Assembly: GCA_964291445.2 (NCBI GenBank)
Contig: OZ219862.1
Location: 1,550,001-1,614,000 of the forward strand
Length of the DNA stretch: 64,000 nt
Direction of reading: 5' to 3'
From: JAPOXR01 sp964291445
GTDB taxonomy: Bacteria > Pseudomonadota > Alphaproteobacteria > Rhodobacterales > Rhodobacteraceae
In this document: positions 53,585-61,630 of the stretch, in pieces
How positions within the stretch are numbered: position 1 is the stretch's first letter
Layout of the letters: every line of letters begins with the position of its first letter
Notes under the pieces: generated by a model
Told to the model about the DNA's origin: nothing
Seen by the model: only the letters and a program-made list of their open reading frames with translations
Database searches by the model: none
Position numbers and translations under genes: made by a program

Positions 53585-54571
53585 TCAGCGCCCCAACGCC
53601 GCCGAAATCAGGTCCTGTGGCCGCTCTCCCCGTGACCTGGCAGCAAAATCCAGCGTCATCCGGTGCCCGATCACCGAGCTGGCCAGGCTCTCGACATCAT
53701 CGGCAGACGGCGCATAGCGGCCATGCAGCAGCGCCCGCGCCCGCGATGCCAGCATGAGCGCCTGCGTTCCTCTCGGACCCGGGCCCCAGCTGACGGAACC
53801 GGAGACATTCGACGAGGTCTCGACGGTTTCCGGCCGGCAGGAGCGCACGATGTCGAGAATCAGCTCGACCACCGACTCGCCAACCGGCATTCGCCGCACC
53901 AGTCGCTGTGCCGCCTGGAACTCGCTGGCGGCAAAGACCGTCTCGACCGGGGCCTCGGAGACGCCGGTGGTTTCCACCATGATCCGCCGTTCTGCCTGCC
54001 GGTCCGGGTAATCGACATCGATGCACAGCAGGAACCTGTCCAGCTGCGCTTCCGGCAGCGGGTAGGTTCCCTCGAGCTCGATCGGGTTCTGGGTCGCCAA
54101 TACGTGAAACGGCTCCGGCAGGTGGCGGGTCTCGCCAGCCACCGAAATCGTACCTTCCTGCATGGCCTGCAACAGCGCCGACTGGGTTCGGGGGCTGGCC
54201 CGGTTGATCTCATCGGCCATCAGCAGCTGGCAGAATACCGGACCCTCGATGAACCTGAATCCACGCCGCCCGTCCTCGTCGGTCTGGAGCACTTCCGAGC
54301 CCAGTATGTCGGCCGGCATCAGGTCGGGAGTGAACTGGATGCGATTGGAGGTCAGCCCCATGACCGTGGCCAACACCTCCACCAGGCGGGTCTTGCCGAG
54401 GCCGGGGACGCCAACCAGCAGCGCATGTCCCCCGGATAGCAGGGCCACCAGGGCCAAATCCACGACCCGTTCCTGGCCGAAGATTCGCCTGCCGATCATC
54501 TCGCGGGCGGCGCCAAGACGTTCCACCGACTGATCGATGGCGCCGGACAGCTCCCCGGTCAGGTCGACCAT
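53585..54571 (-). CDS. MoxR-family AAA+ ATPase
   Basis: This 328-residue ATPase has Walker A LLVGVPGLGKTRLVE near residue 50, the Walker B region CQLLMADEINRASPRTQSALLQAMQEG near 115 and the sensor block VLATQNPIELEGTYPLPEAQLDRFL near 155. MoxR proteins act as chaperones that load metal or fold von Willebrand-domain partners. The ATG at 54571 follows GAGGG. Upstream, the frame stays open but unrelated. It is the first gene of the cluster, divergent from the DUF1285 gene. Confidence 0.92.
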   Translation of the reverse strand: MVDLTGELSGAIDQSVERLGAAREMIGRRIFGQERVVDLALVALLSGGHALLVGVPGLGKTRLVEVLATVMGLTSNRIQFTPDLMPADILGSEVLQTDEDGRRGFRFIEGPVFCQLLMADEINRASPRTQSALLQAMQEGTISVAGETRHLPEPFHVLATQNPIELEGTYPLPEAQLDRFLLCIDVDYPDRQAERRIMVETTGVSEAPVETVFAASEFQAAQRLVRRMPVGESVVELILDIVRSCRPETVETSSNVSGSVSWGPGPRGTQALMLASRARALLHGRYAPSADDVESLASSVIGHRMTLDFAARSRGERPQDLISAALGR

Positions 54572-54599
54572 GACAGATCCCTCGACAATGACTATAGTC
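54570..54599 (+). promoter_or_regulatory. predicted promoter of the DUF1285 gene with a palindromic -10
   Basis: ATGACA (54570-54575) and TATAGT (54593-54598) are separated by 17 bases. The -10 lies in a perfect 10-bp palindrome, GACTATAGTC (54590-54599), which could also serve the divergent moxR gene. No clear -35 exists for the minus direction. A short stem (GCGGC/GCCGC) follows. Confidence 0.45.
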
Positions 54600-54640
54600 C
54601 GGATGCGGCGAATGCCGCGCTTCATTCCTGTAGTCGAAGC

Positions 54641-55243
54641 ATGCGAAAATCGAAAGCAGACATCGCCGCCGTCGGCAAACCCTCGGCGGACAGCCTCCTG
54701 GCCCATGCCGGCGCCGCGGCGCGGCGCGGTCCGGCGCCCGTGCATTTGTGGGACCCGCCATTCTGCGGCGATCTCGACATGAGGATCGCCAGGGATGGCA
54801 ACTGGTTCTATCTCGGGACGCCGATCGGCCGCCCCTCCATGGTCCAGCTGTTCTCGACCATTCTTCGCCGGGATGGTGACAGTTATTTCCTGGTCACGCC
54901 AGTCGAGAAGGTCGGCATTCGCGTGGATGACGCGCCCTTTGTTGCCATTGATTTCGAGGCGGAAGGGGCCGGATGCAGCCAGAGCGTGACCTTCGTGAAC
55001 AATGTCGGCGACACGATGACGGCGGGGCCAGACCATCCGCTGCGAATCATACGCGATCCGAATAGCGGAGAGGTCTCGCCCTATGTGCTGGTCCGGTCAA
55101 ACCTGGAAGCGTTGATCGACCGAAAGAGCTTCTACCGGCTGGTGGAGATCTGCGTTAACGAGGAGGTTGACGGGCAAAGCTGGTTCGGAATGTGGTCGGG
55201 CGGCGAGTTTTTCCGGTTCATCCCATCCAGCGAACTGGAATAG
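54641..55243 (+). CDS. DUF1285 family protein
   Basis: This 200-residue cytoplasmic protein matches DUF1285: HLWDPPFCGDLDMRIARDGNWFYLGTPIGR near residue 34 and VTPVEKVGIRVDDAPFVAIDFE near 85. It ends in WFGMWSGGEFFRFIPSSELE. The family is widespread in alphaproteobacteria, usually beside moxR/DUF58 genes as here, but its role is unknown. It has its own promoter facing away from moxR. Confidence 0.88.
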   Translation: MRKSKADIAAVGKPSADSLLAHAGAAARRGPAPVHLWDPPFCGDLDMRIARDGNWFYLGTPIGRPSMVQLFSTILRRDGDSYFLVTPVEKVGIRVDDAPFVAIDFEAEGAGCSQSVTFVNNVGDTMTAGPDHPLRIIRDPNSGEVSPYVLVRSNLEALIDRKSFYRLVEICVNEEVDGQSWFGMWSGGEFFRFIPSSELE

Positions 55244-55355
55244 ACTGCACCTTGCCAGCCACGCCATGGGACGCAGGTGCCACTGCGCCATCAACGCCAT
55301 GGGCCGGTCGCGCATTCGCCGTCGGTGCGGGCCGCCGGCGTTGGCGACGGCGGCG

Positions 55356-58181
55356 TCAATGGGCCTCGGACCAGTTGGCGGCCCATCCCGCATCCACCAC
55401 CAGTGGCGGTGAAATCCGCGCCGCCGGCCGGTCGGCCTGTTCCATGACCATGCGGACGGCGTTGGCGACATCCTCCACCGCATCCTCCCGCACCTCGAAC
55501 AGCAACTCGTCATGCACTTGGATGAGCATCCTGGCCGGCATTTTACGCAACACCGCCGGTATGCGGATCATGGCCCGGCGGATGATGTCGGCAGCGGTTC
55601 CCTGGATCGGCGCGTTGATGGCGCCACGCTCGGCAAAACCGCGGCCGGCGCCCTTGGAGTTGATGTCCGGCGTGTGCACGCGCCGGCCGAAGACGGTGGT
55701 GACATGACCCTGCGACCTCGCCGCTTCCTTGGTTCTTTCCATATAGGCCCGGATCCCGGGAAACCGCTCGAAATAGGTGTCAATAAACTGGTTGGCCTCG
55801 CTGCGGCTGATCCCGAGATCCCTGGCCAGGCCAAACCCGGATATCCCGTAGATGACACCGAAATTGATGGCCTTGGCCCGCCGCCTGGTCTGCGAATCCA
55901 TCGACGCCAGCGGAACGCCGAAGACCTCCGATGCCGTCATGGCATGGATATCCACCCCCTGGTCAAACGCATCCTTCAGCGCGTCGATGCCGGCGATATG
56001 GGCCAGGATCCGCAATTCGATCTGGCTGTAGTCAAGCGACAGCAGCACGTTTCCGTTATCGGCAACAAATGCCTCGCGGATGCGCCGCCCTTCCTCGGTG
56101 CGAATCGGGATGTTCTGGAGATTGGGGTCGGTTGAGGCCAGGCGGCCGGTATTGGCGCCGGAAATCACGTAGGAGGTATGCACGCGGCCGGTTTCAGGGT
56201 GAATGCGATCCTGCAACGCATCGGTATAGGTCGATTTCAGCTTGGCCATCTGCCGCCATTCCAGCACCAGAGACGGAAACTCGTGACCCTCAACCACCAG
56301 CTCCTCCAGAACCTTGGCGCCCGTGCCCCAACCGCCACTCGGAACCTTCCTGGCACCGGGGAGCTGCATCTTGTCGAACAGGATTGTTCCGAGCTGCTTC
56401 GGGCTGCCGATATTGAATTCCTCGCCGGCGGCCTCGTGGATCTGGCCCTGCAACTCGTCGATTCGCCTGGCAAACTCGCTCGAGAGCATGGTCAGAAGCC
56501 TGCGGTCGACCTTGATGCCGGCCATCTCCATGTCGGCCAGCACCGGTATCAGCGGTCTCTCCATGGTCTGGTAGACGGTCGCTGCCCGTTCCCTGGCCAG
56601 TCTCGGTGACAGCGTCTTCCACAGCCTCAGGGTGATGTCGGCATCCTCGGCGGCATATCTCACCGCATCCCTGATCGCCGTCCGATCGAAGGTGATGGCC
56701 GAGCGGCCGGAGCCGATGAGTTCCTTGATCGGGATCGGATTGTGGCGAAGATAGCGGGCGGACAGCACATCCATCGAGAACCGGTGCAGGCCTGAATGCA
56801 TGGCGTAGGAAATCAGTGACGTGTCCTCGACAGGGCGCATCCTGACCCCGTGCCGGGCCAGTATCTTGAAATCGTATTTGATATTCTGGCCGATCTTCAG
56901 GATCGACGGATCCTCCAGCACCGGCCGCAGCATGTCGATGACCAATTTCCGGTCAAGCTGGTGCGGCTGGCTGATCTCCGGATTGAGGAGATCGGGCTCC
57001 GTGGCATTCACATGGCCGACCGGAATGTAGCAGGCTTCTCCCGGTTCAACGGCAATGCTGATGCCGACCAACCCGGCCTGCATATCATCAAGTCCGGTGG
57101 TCTCGGTATCGATCGCCACGTATCCCCGCGACCGGATCCTGGAGATCCATTGCCGCAGACCCTCCGGCGAATCGACGCATTCGTAACCAGAGCCATCGAA
57201 TGGAAGCTGGTCGGGTGACTGGCCCCGGCTTCGAGCCGCCCCCGCCTCGCCGGACGCGGGAGGATCCGGCACCGTGACCGAATAATGATCCGCCACCCGT
57301 TGGACGATTGTCCGGAATTCCTGTTCCTGCAGGAATGCAAACAGCGCCTCGGTGTCGGGATCCCTGATCTCGAGACTGTCGATATCAAGATCGACGGGTG
57401 CCTCCCGCGACAGGGTGACCAACTCCCGCGACATCCTGATCTGGTCGGCATGATCGATCAGTGTCTGGCGCCGCTTCGGCTGCCGGATCGTCGATGCCTG
57501 TTCCAGCAGGGTGTCCAGATCGCCGAATTCGGCGATCAGCTGGGCGGCAGTCTTGACGCCGATGCCGGGGGCGCCGGGCACATTGTCGGTTGAATCACCG
57601 GCCAGCGCCTGCACATCGATCACCTTTTCGGGCGGCACGCCGAACTTGTCCCTGACCTCATCCGGGCCGATCGGGACATTCTTCATCGGCTCGAACATGC
57701 CGATCCCGCCGCCGACCAGCTGCATCAGATCCTTGTCCGACGACACGATCGTCACCTCGCCGCCAGCATCGCGGGCCCGCGTGGCCAGCGTGGCGATGAT
57801 GTCGTCCGCCTCGTAGTTCTCGAGTTCGAGACAGGCGAAGTTGAATGCCCTCGTGGCCTGCCTGGTCATGGCGAATTGCGGCACCAAATCTTCCGGCGGC
57901 GGCGGCCGGTTGGCCTTGTAGTCGGCAAAGATGTCGCTGCGGAATGTCTTCGAGGAATGATCGAAAACCACCGCCGTATGCGTGGTCGGATCGTCCCTTT
58001 GCCGGCCCTGGATCACCTTGAACAGCATGTTGCAGAAAAAATGCACGGCGCCGACCGGCACCCCGTCGCTCCGATAGCGATTCCTGGCCGGCAGGCTTCG
58101 CTCCGCCATGAAGAAGGACCGGAAGACATATCCGGAGCCATCGATCAGCTGCAGGTGGCTGCCCTTGCCAAATCCGGCCAT
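55356..58181 (-). CDS. polA: DNA polymerase I
   Basis: This 941-residue polymerase fills gaps and removes RNA primers. The N-terminal 5' nuclease has LQLIDGSGYVFRSFF, IVSSDKDLMQLVGG and VDVQALAGDSTDNVPGAPGIG. The 3'-5' exonuclease domain is intact, with YVAIDTETTGLDDMQAGLVG near residue 350. The polymerase core includes LLSLDYSQIELRILAH, RRRAKAINFGVIYGISGFGLA and the final IQVHDELLFEV. It is followed by no close gene on its strand. The upstream zinc-finger and HIT genes run the same way, 38 bases before it. Confidence 0.96.
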   Translation of the reverse strand: MAGFGKGSHLQLIDGSGYVFRSFFMAERSLPARNRYRSDGVPVGAVHFFCNMLFKVIQGRQRDDPTTHTAVVFDHSSKTFRSDIFADYKANRPPPPEDLVPQFAMTRQATRAFNFACLELENYEADDIIATLATRARDAGGEVTIVSSDKDLMQLVGGGIGMFEPMKNVPIGPDEVRDKFGVPPEKVIDVQALAGDSTDNVPGAPGIGVKTAAQLIAEFGDLDTLLEQASTIRQPKRRQTLIDHADQIRMSRELVTLSREAPVDLDIDSLEIRDPDTEALFAFLQEQEFRTIVQRVADHYSVTVPDPPASGEAGAARSRGQSPDQLPFDGSGYECVDSPEGLRQWISRIRSRGYVAIDTETTGLDDMQAGLVGISIAVEPGEACYIPVGHVNATEPDLLNPEISQPHQLDRKLVIDMLRPVLEDPSILKIGQNIKYDFKILARHGVRMRPVEDTSLISYAMHSGLHRFSMDVLSARYLRHNPIPIKELIGSGRSAITFDRTAIRDAVRYAAEDADITLRLWKTLSPRLARERAATVYQTMERPLIPVLADMEMAGIKVDRRLLTMLSSEFARRIDELQGQIHEAAGEEFNIGSPKQLGTILFDKMQLPGARKVPSGGWGTGAKVLEELVVEGHEFPSLVLEWRQMAKLKSTYTDALQDRIHPETGRVHTSYVISGANTGRLASTDPNLQNIPIRTEEGRRIREAFVADNGNVLLSLDYSQIELRILAHIAGIDALKDAFDQGVDIHAMTASEVFGVPLASMDSQTRRRAKAINFGVIYGISGFGLARDLGISRSEANQFIDTYFERFPGIRAYMERTKEAARSQGHVTTVFGRRVHTPDINSKGAGRGFAERGAINAPIQGTAADIIRRAMIRIPAVLRKMPARMLIQVHDELLFEVREDAVEDVANAVRMVMEQADRPAARISPPLVVDAGWAANWSEAH

Positions 58182-58219
58182 GTCAGCCTGCTATTCCGGG
58201 CCCGACCGGGCGGCGGTTG

Positions 58220-58438
58220 TCAGCTTCCCTGGTCCGCCGGGCCGCCAGCCAGTATGAATTTCTTGTCGCAATAGCCGCACTCCACCCAGCCCCGGTCCTC
58301 GGGAATGCTGTACCATACCCTCGGATGGCCGAGAACCCCTCCGCCTTCGCAGGACACGCGGTTGGCGTGGACAAATTCGACTTCCGGGGGATCGATCCGG
58401 GAGTGACCGCCATCCTGGTTTCCGGCCATGATCGTCAT
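58220..58438 (-). CDS. CHCC-type zinc-finger domain protein
   Basis: This 72-residue protein contains ANRVSCEGGG, GHPRVWYSI and ECGYCDKKFIL, the zf-CHCC pattern (Cys-His-Cys-Cys) of NDUFS6-like proteins associated with respiratory complex I in alphaproteobacteria. It starts at 58438 overlapping the HIT gene stop as ATGA. An ATG three codons later is also possible. It should bind one zinc ion. Role is inferred from family only. Confidence 0.82.
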   Translation of the reverse strand: MTIMAGNQDGGHSRIDPPEVEFVHANRVSCEGGGVLGHPRVWYSIPEDRGWVECGYCDKKFILAGGPADQGS

Positions 58439-58818
58439 CCGGCTGTCGGCAGCATGCTGCCCAGGATTCGCCCGCCCATCACGTGGACATGCAGGTGCGG
58501 CACTTCCTGCACCCCGTCGCGCCCGGCATTGGCAATGAGCCGGTATCCCTGCCCGCCGGCGGTGGATGCGGCGCCGGTTATCCGGCTGACCTCGCCGATT
58601 GCCCGACAGTAATCCGCCATCTCCTCGGCGGTTGCCGCCTCGGCAAAGTGATCGAAATTGACATAGTGTCCCTTCGGAATGACCAGCACATGCACCGGGG
58701 CGCGGGGCGCGATATCCCTGAAGGCCAGGCTGTGCCCGGTCTCCAGTACCTTGTCGCAGGGAATCTCGCCCCGCAGGATCCGGGCGAAGATATTGGTCTC
58801 GTCGTAGCTGTAGGACAT
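58435..58818 (-). CDS. HIT family (HINT-like) nucleotide hydrolase
   Basis: This 127-residue protein carries the histidine triad VPHLHVHVMGGR (His-x-His-x-His) near residue 103 and the opening NIFARILRGEIPCDKVLET typical of HINT purine nucleoside phosphoramidases. It would hydrolyse AMP linked to lysine or similar. The start MSYSYDETNIF at 58818 fits the family, though the ribosome site is weak. It overlaps the zinc-finger gene. Confidence 0.92.
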   Translation of the reverse strand: MSYSYDETNIFARILRGEIPCDKVLETGHSLAFRDIAPRAPVHVLVIPKGHYVNFDHFAEAATAEEMADYCRAIGEVSRITGAASTAGGQGYRLIANAGRDGVQEVPHLHVHVMGGRILGSMLPTAG

Positions 58819-58902
58819 GGGCAGGATCGGGTCCGTCTTCGCTGTCTGCACGGGATTTTTCACAACTCGAATCGACTGGCAAGGCGAATGTGATGCCAAC
58901 CC

Positions 58903-58934
58903 GGCCATGGGTGGACGGCCATGGGTGGACGGCC
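58903..58934. repeat. 14-bp tandem repeat
   Basis: GGCCATGGGTGGAC is repeated head to tail at 58903-58916 and 58917-58930, followed by GGCC. It sits in the spacer upstream of the HIT gene. No function is evident. Confidence 0.6.
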
Positions 58935-59007
58935 CCGGTTGCGACAGGCGTGATCGGAGTCGCTGACCGAAAATAGCTGGCCAACAGGACTTCATGAAAA
59001 TTATCGG

Positions 59008-59036
59008 TTGCCGAAACCGGTTTCGTAGTCTATTGT
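59008..59036 (+). promoter_or_regulatory. promoter overlapped by a LacI-type operator
   Basis: TTGCCG (59008-59013) and TATTGT (59031-59036) lie 17 bases apart. A perfect 14-bp palindrome, CGAAACCGGTTTCG (59012-59025), with the central CG typical of LacI-family operators, covers the -35 end and spacer. It lies 45 bases before the LacI-type regulator's start, so the regulator probably represses this promoter. Confidence 0.68.
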
Positions 59037-59069
59037 CTCACAAGATGGAGATTCGCCAGGAGGGGTGAA

Positions 59070-60203
59070 TTGGCCACCACTGGGCAGAATCGGCTTGAGA
59101 ATCGCCGCAAGGTCCGGCGAACGACCATCGCCGATGTTGCGGCCAAGACCGGGACGACCAAGGGCACGGTTTCGCGGGCTCTCAACGATTATCCGGATAT
59201 CTCGCTGCAGACCAGGCAGCACGTGAAAAGGGTGGCATCCGAACTCGGCTACCGTCCTCTCAGCCAGGCCCAGGTCATACGCACGGGCCGGATGCGGTCG
59301 CTGGGATTCGTGCTGCAGACCAATGATCATGATTCCCATCGTCCATTCCTGGCCGGGTTCCTGGCCGGAATTTCCCGTGGTGCCACTGCCCAGGGCTGGT
59401 CGCTGACCGTGGCCAGCGCCGACTCCGACAAGTCGGCACTTGACACCATCTACGCGTTGGCAGCCGAGTGGAAGGCGGATGGTTTCATCCTGCCGCGGCC
59501 GCTGAATGACGATCTGAGGATCCGGTTCCTTCAGTCCGAGGACATTCCCTTCGTGTTGTTCGGGCGTACTTGTGATTTCGACCGGTGCTCATGGTACGAC
59601 ATATTGGGCGAGACGGCGATCAGCGATGCCGTGGAAAGACTGCATGCTCTGGGTCATCGCCGCATCGGCTTCGTGAATGGTGGAAGCCGCTACTGCTACA
59701 GCATCTTCAGGCTGCAAGGCTATCTCGACGGGCTTCGCCGATGTGGGCTGGCAGCCGATCATACCCTCATTGCCGACGACGCAGTCACAACCGAACAGGG
59801 CAGAATTGCCGCCCTGTCGCTGTTGCGGCAGGCGATGCCGCCGACCGCAATTGTCTATGCTGTCGACATGGCTGCCCTTGGCCTCTACCAGGCAGCTGAC
59901 ATGCTGCAACTGGACATCGGCCAGGATGTGTCGGTCATCTCCTATGACGGCATACCCGAGGGCGGATTTGCCCGTCCTCCCCTGACAACATTCTCCGTCA
60001 ATCTTGACCGGGCTGGTGAAAAGCTGGCCCAGCTGCTGATTGACCGAATTTGCGGAACGGAGCCCGCCATGCTGCGGGAGACCGAACCAGCCGAGTTCCT
60101 GCAACGGGACTCCGATCAACCCCCAATTCGCACCAGCGAAGATCTCGCGGTCCGCATCGGACGGATCGCCTCACTGCAACCATCACAAACCAAAGGAGAT
60201 TGA
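59070..60203 (+). CDS. LacI family transcriptional regulator
   Basis: This 377-residue repressor has an N-terminal helix-turn-helix, TTIADVAAKTGTTKGTVSRALNDYPDISLQTRQHVKRVASELGYRP (residues about 18-62), followed by a periplasmic-binding-like effector domain (FGRTCDFDRCSWYDILGETAISDAVERLHALGHRRIGFVNG and SVISYDGIPEG). The TTG at 59070 follows AGGAGGGG. It is directly followed by the sugar-binding protein gene. Its own promoter contains a LacI-like palindrome. The effector is probably the transported sugar. Confidence 0.92.
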   Translation: MATTGQNRLENRRKVRRTTIADVAAKTGTTKGTVSRALNDYPDISLQTRQHVKRVASELGYRPLSQAQVIRTGRMRSLGFVLQTNDHDSHRPFLAGFLAGISRGATAQGWSLTVASADSDKSALDTIYALAAEWKADGFILPRPLNDDLRIRFLQSEDIPFVLFGRTCDFDRCSWYDILGETAISDAVERLHALGHRRIGFVNGGSRYCYSIFRLQGYLDGLRRCGLAADHTLIADDAVTTEQGRIAALSLLRQAMPPTAIVYAVDMAALGLYQAADMLQLDIGQDVSVISYDGIPEGGFARPPLTTFSVNLDRAGEKLAQLLIDRICGTEPAMLRETEPAEFLQRDSDQPPIRTSEDLAVRIGRIASLQPSQTKGD

Positions 60204-60206
60204 TTG

Positions 60207-61565
60207 ATGAACATGCAGAAAATCAGGCAGCGTTGCCTGCTGGCCGGGGCCGCGCTGGCAATGGCCGCCGCGGCCGGAGCCACGTCTGCCCAGAGCATCC
60301 GTTTCTGGACGACCGAGGAACAGCCAGACCGGCTCGCCAAGCAGGAAGCTATGGCCAGCGAATTCCAGGCCAGCTCCGGGATTTCGGTCGAGGTGATCCC
60401 GGTCTCCGAATCCGATCTCGGCACCCGCGCCACGGCCGCGTTTGCCGCCGGAGACCTGCCGGACGTGATCTATCACACCCTGCAATATGCCCTGCCCTGG
60501 ATCGAGGCCGGGATCCTTGACGCCGAAACGGCAACCGAAGTGGTGGACGGACTCGGCGTCGACACATTCTCCCCCGGGGCCCTGGCCCTGGCAGCGGTCG
60601 GCGATGGCTACGCCTCGGTGCCGGTGGATGGATGGACCCAGATGGTGGTCTACCGGAAGGATCTGTTCGACGAGATGGGGCTTGCCGCGCCGTCATCCTA
60701 TGCCAACGTCATGGCCGCGATCGACAAGCTGCACAACCCGCCCGAGATGTACGGGTTCGTGGCCGCCACCAAGGTCGACGAGAACTTCATGAGCCAGGTC
60801 CTGGAGCATGTATTTCTGGCCAATGGTGTGTCACCGGTCGATGCGAACGGTTTCAGCCCGCTGGAGGAAGGTCCGACCATCGAGGTTCTCGACTTCTACA
60901 AGGCCATCGCCAAGGCATCGCCTCCGGGTGAGCTCTATTGGAAGCAGTCCCGCGAGCTCTATTTTGCCGGCAAGGCGGCCATGATCATCTGGTCACCTTT
61001 CATTCTTGACGAATTGGCCGGGCTGCGGGATTCGGCACCGCCGACCATCAATGACGATCCGACCTCATCGGAACTGGCATCCAGGACCGGCATCGTGACC
61101 AATTTTGCCGGACCGTCGAACGAGGGCGGCGCGGCCTGGGGTGATGTCCGTTACTTCGGAATTTCCGCCGATGCCGATATCGACTCGGCCATGGCTTTCG
61201 TCAGTTTTGCCATGGATGAGGGATATACCGACACGCTGGCGATTGCGCCGGAGGGCAAGTTCCCGGTTCGGCGTGGCAATGCCGACAACCCGACGGCATT
61301 CGTCGAGGCCTGGTCAATGCTTCCGGTCGGCGTCGACCGCAAGGCACCGCTGGCAGACCTCTACAGCCAGGACATGATCGACGAAATCGTCGGCGGTCTC
61401 GACGTTGCACAGCGCTGGGGCGTGTCCGAGGGTCAGCTGTCGCTGGCATCGAAGATCATCAACAGCCAGGTCATCAACCGCCTGGTCCGCGAGTATATCG
61501 ATGATGTCCGGGATGCGGCATCCACCGTGGCCGAACTCAATTCGGAGCTTGCCAAGATCAACTGA
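60207..61565 (+). CDS. sugar ABC transporter substrate-binding protein
   Basis: This 452-residue periplasmic protein has a signal peptide (cut near AGATSAQS, residue about 28) and family 1 features: IRFWTTEEQPDRLAKQEAMASEFQASSGISVEV and the block FAAGDLPDVIYHT near residue 84. YASVPVDGWTQMVVYRKDLFDEMGL follows, then YFAGKAAMIIWSPFILDELAGL. It resembles alpha-glucoside and other oligosaccharide-binding proteins. The ATG at 60207 lies seven bases after AAAGGAG. It is three bases from the LacI gene stop. Confidence 0.92.
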   Translation: MNMQKIRQRCLLAGAALAMAAAAGATSAQSIRFWTTEEQPDRLAKQEAMASEFQASSGISVEVIPVSESDLGTRATAAFAAGDLPDVIYHTLQYALPWIEAGILDAETATEVVDGLGVDTFSPGALALAAVGDGYASVPVDGWTQMVVYRKDLFDEMGLAAPSSYANVMAAIDKLHNPPEMYGFVAATKVDENFMSQVLEHVFLANGVSPVDANGFSPLEEGPTIEVLDFYKAIAKASPPGELYWKQSRELYFAGKAAMIIWSPFILDELAGLRDSAPPTINDDPTSSELASRTGIVTNFAGPSNEGGAAWGDVRYFGISADADIDSAMAFVSFAMDEGYTDTLAIAPEGKFPVRRGNADNPTAFVEAWSMLPVGVDRKAPLADLYSQDMIDEIVGGLDVAQRWGVSEGQLSLASKIINSQVINRLVREYIDDVRDAASTVAELNSELAKIN

Positions 61566-61571
61566 CATCCT

Positions 61572-61602
61572 CGATGCCGCCGCCCGTCGGGCGGCGGCAT
61601 CG
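61572..61602 (+). promoter_or_regulatory. 14-bp hairpin between binding-protein and permease genes
   Basis: CGATGCCGCCGCCC (61572-61585) and GGGCGGCGGCATCG (61589-61602) form a perfect 14-bp stem with loop GTC, seven bases after the binding-protein stop. No U tract follows. Such hairpins often protect the upstream mRNA and reduce read-through, giving more binding protein than permease. Confidence 0.65.
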
Positions 61603-61630
61603 CCAGTTCAATTCACGAAGCCGAGGCATC

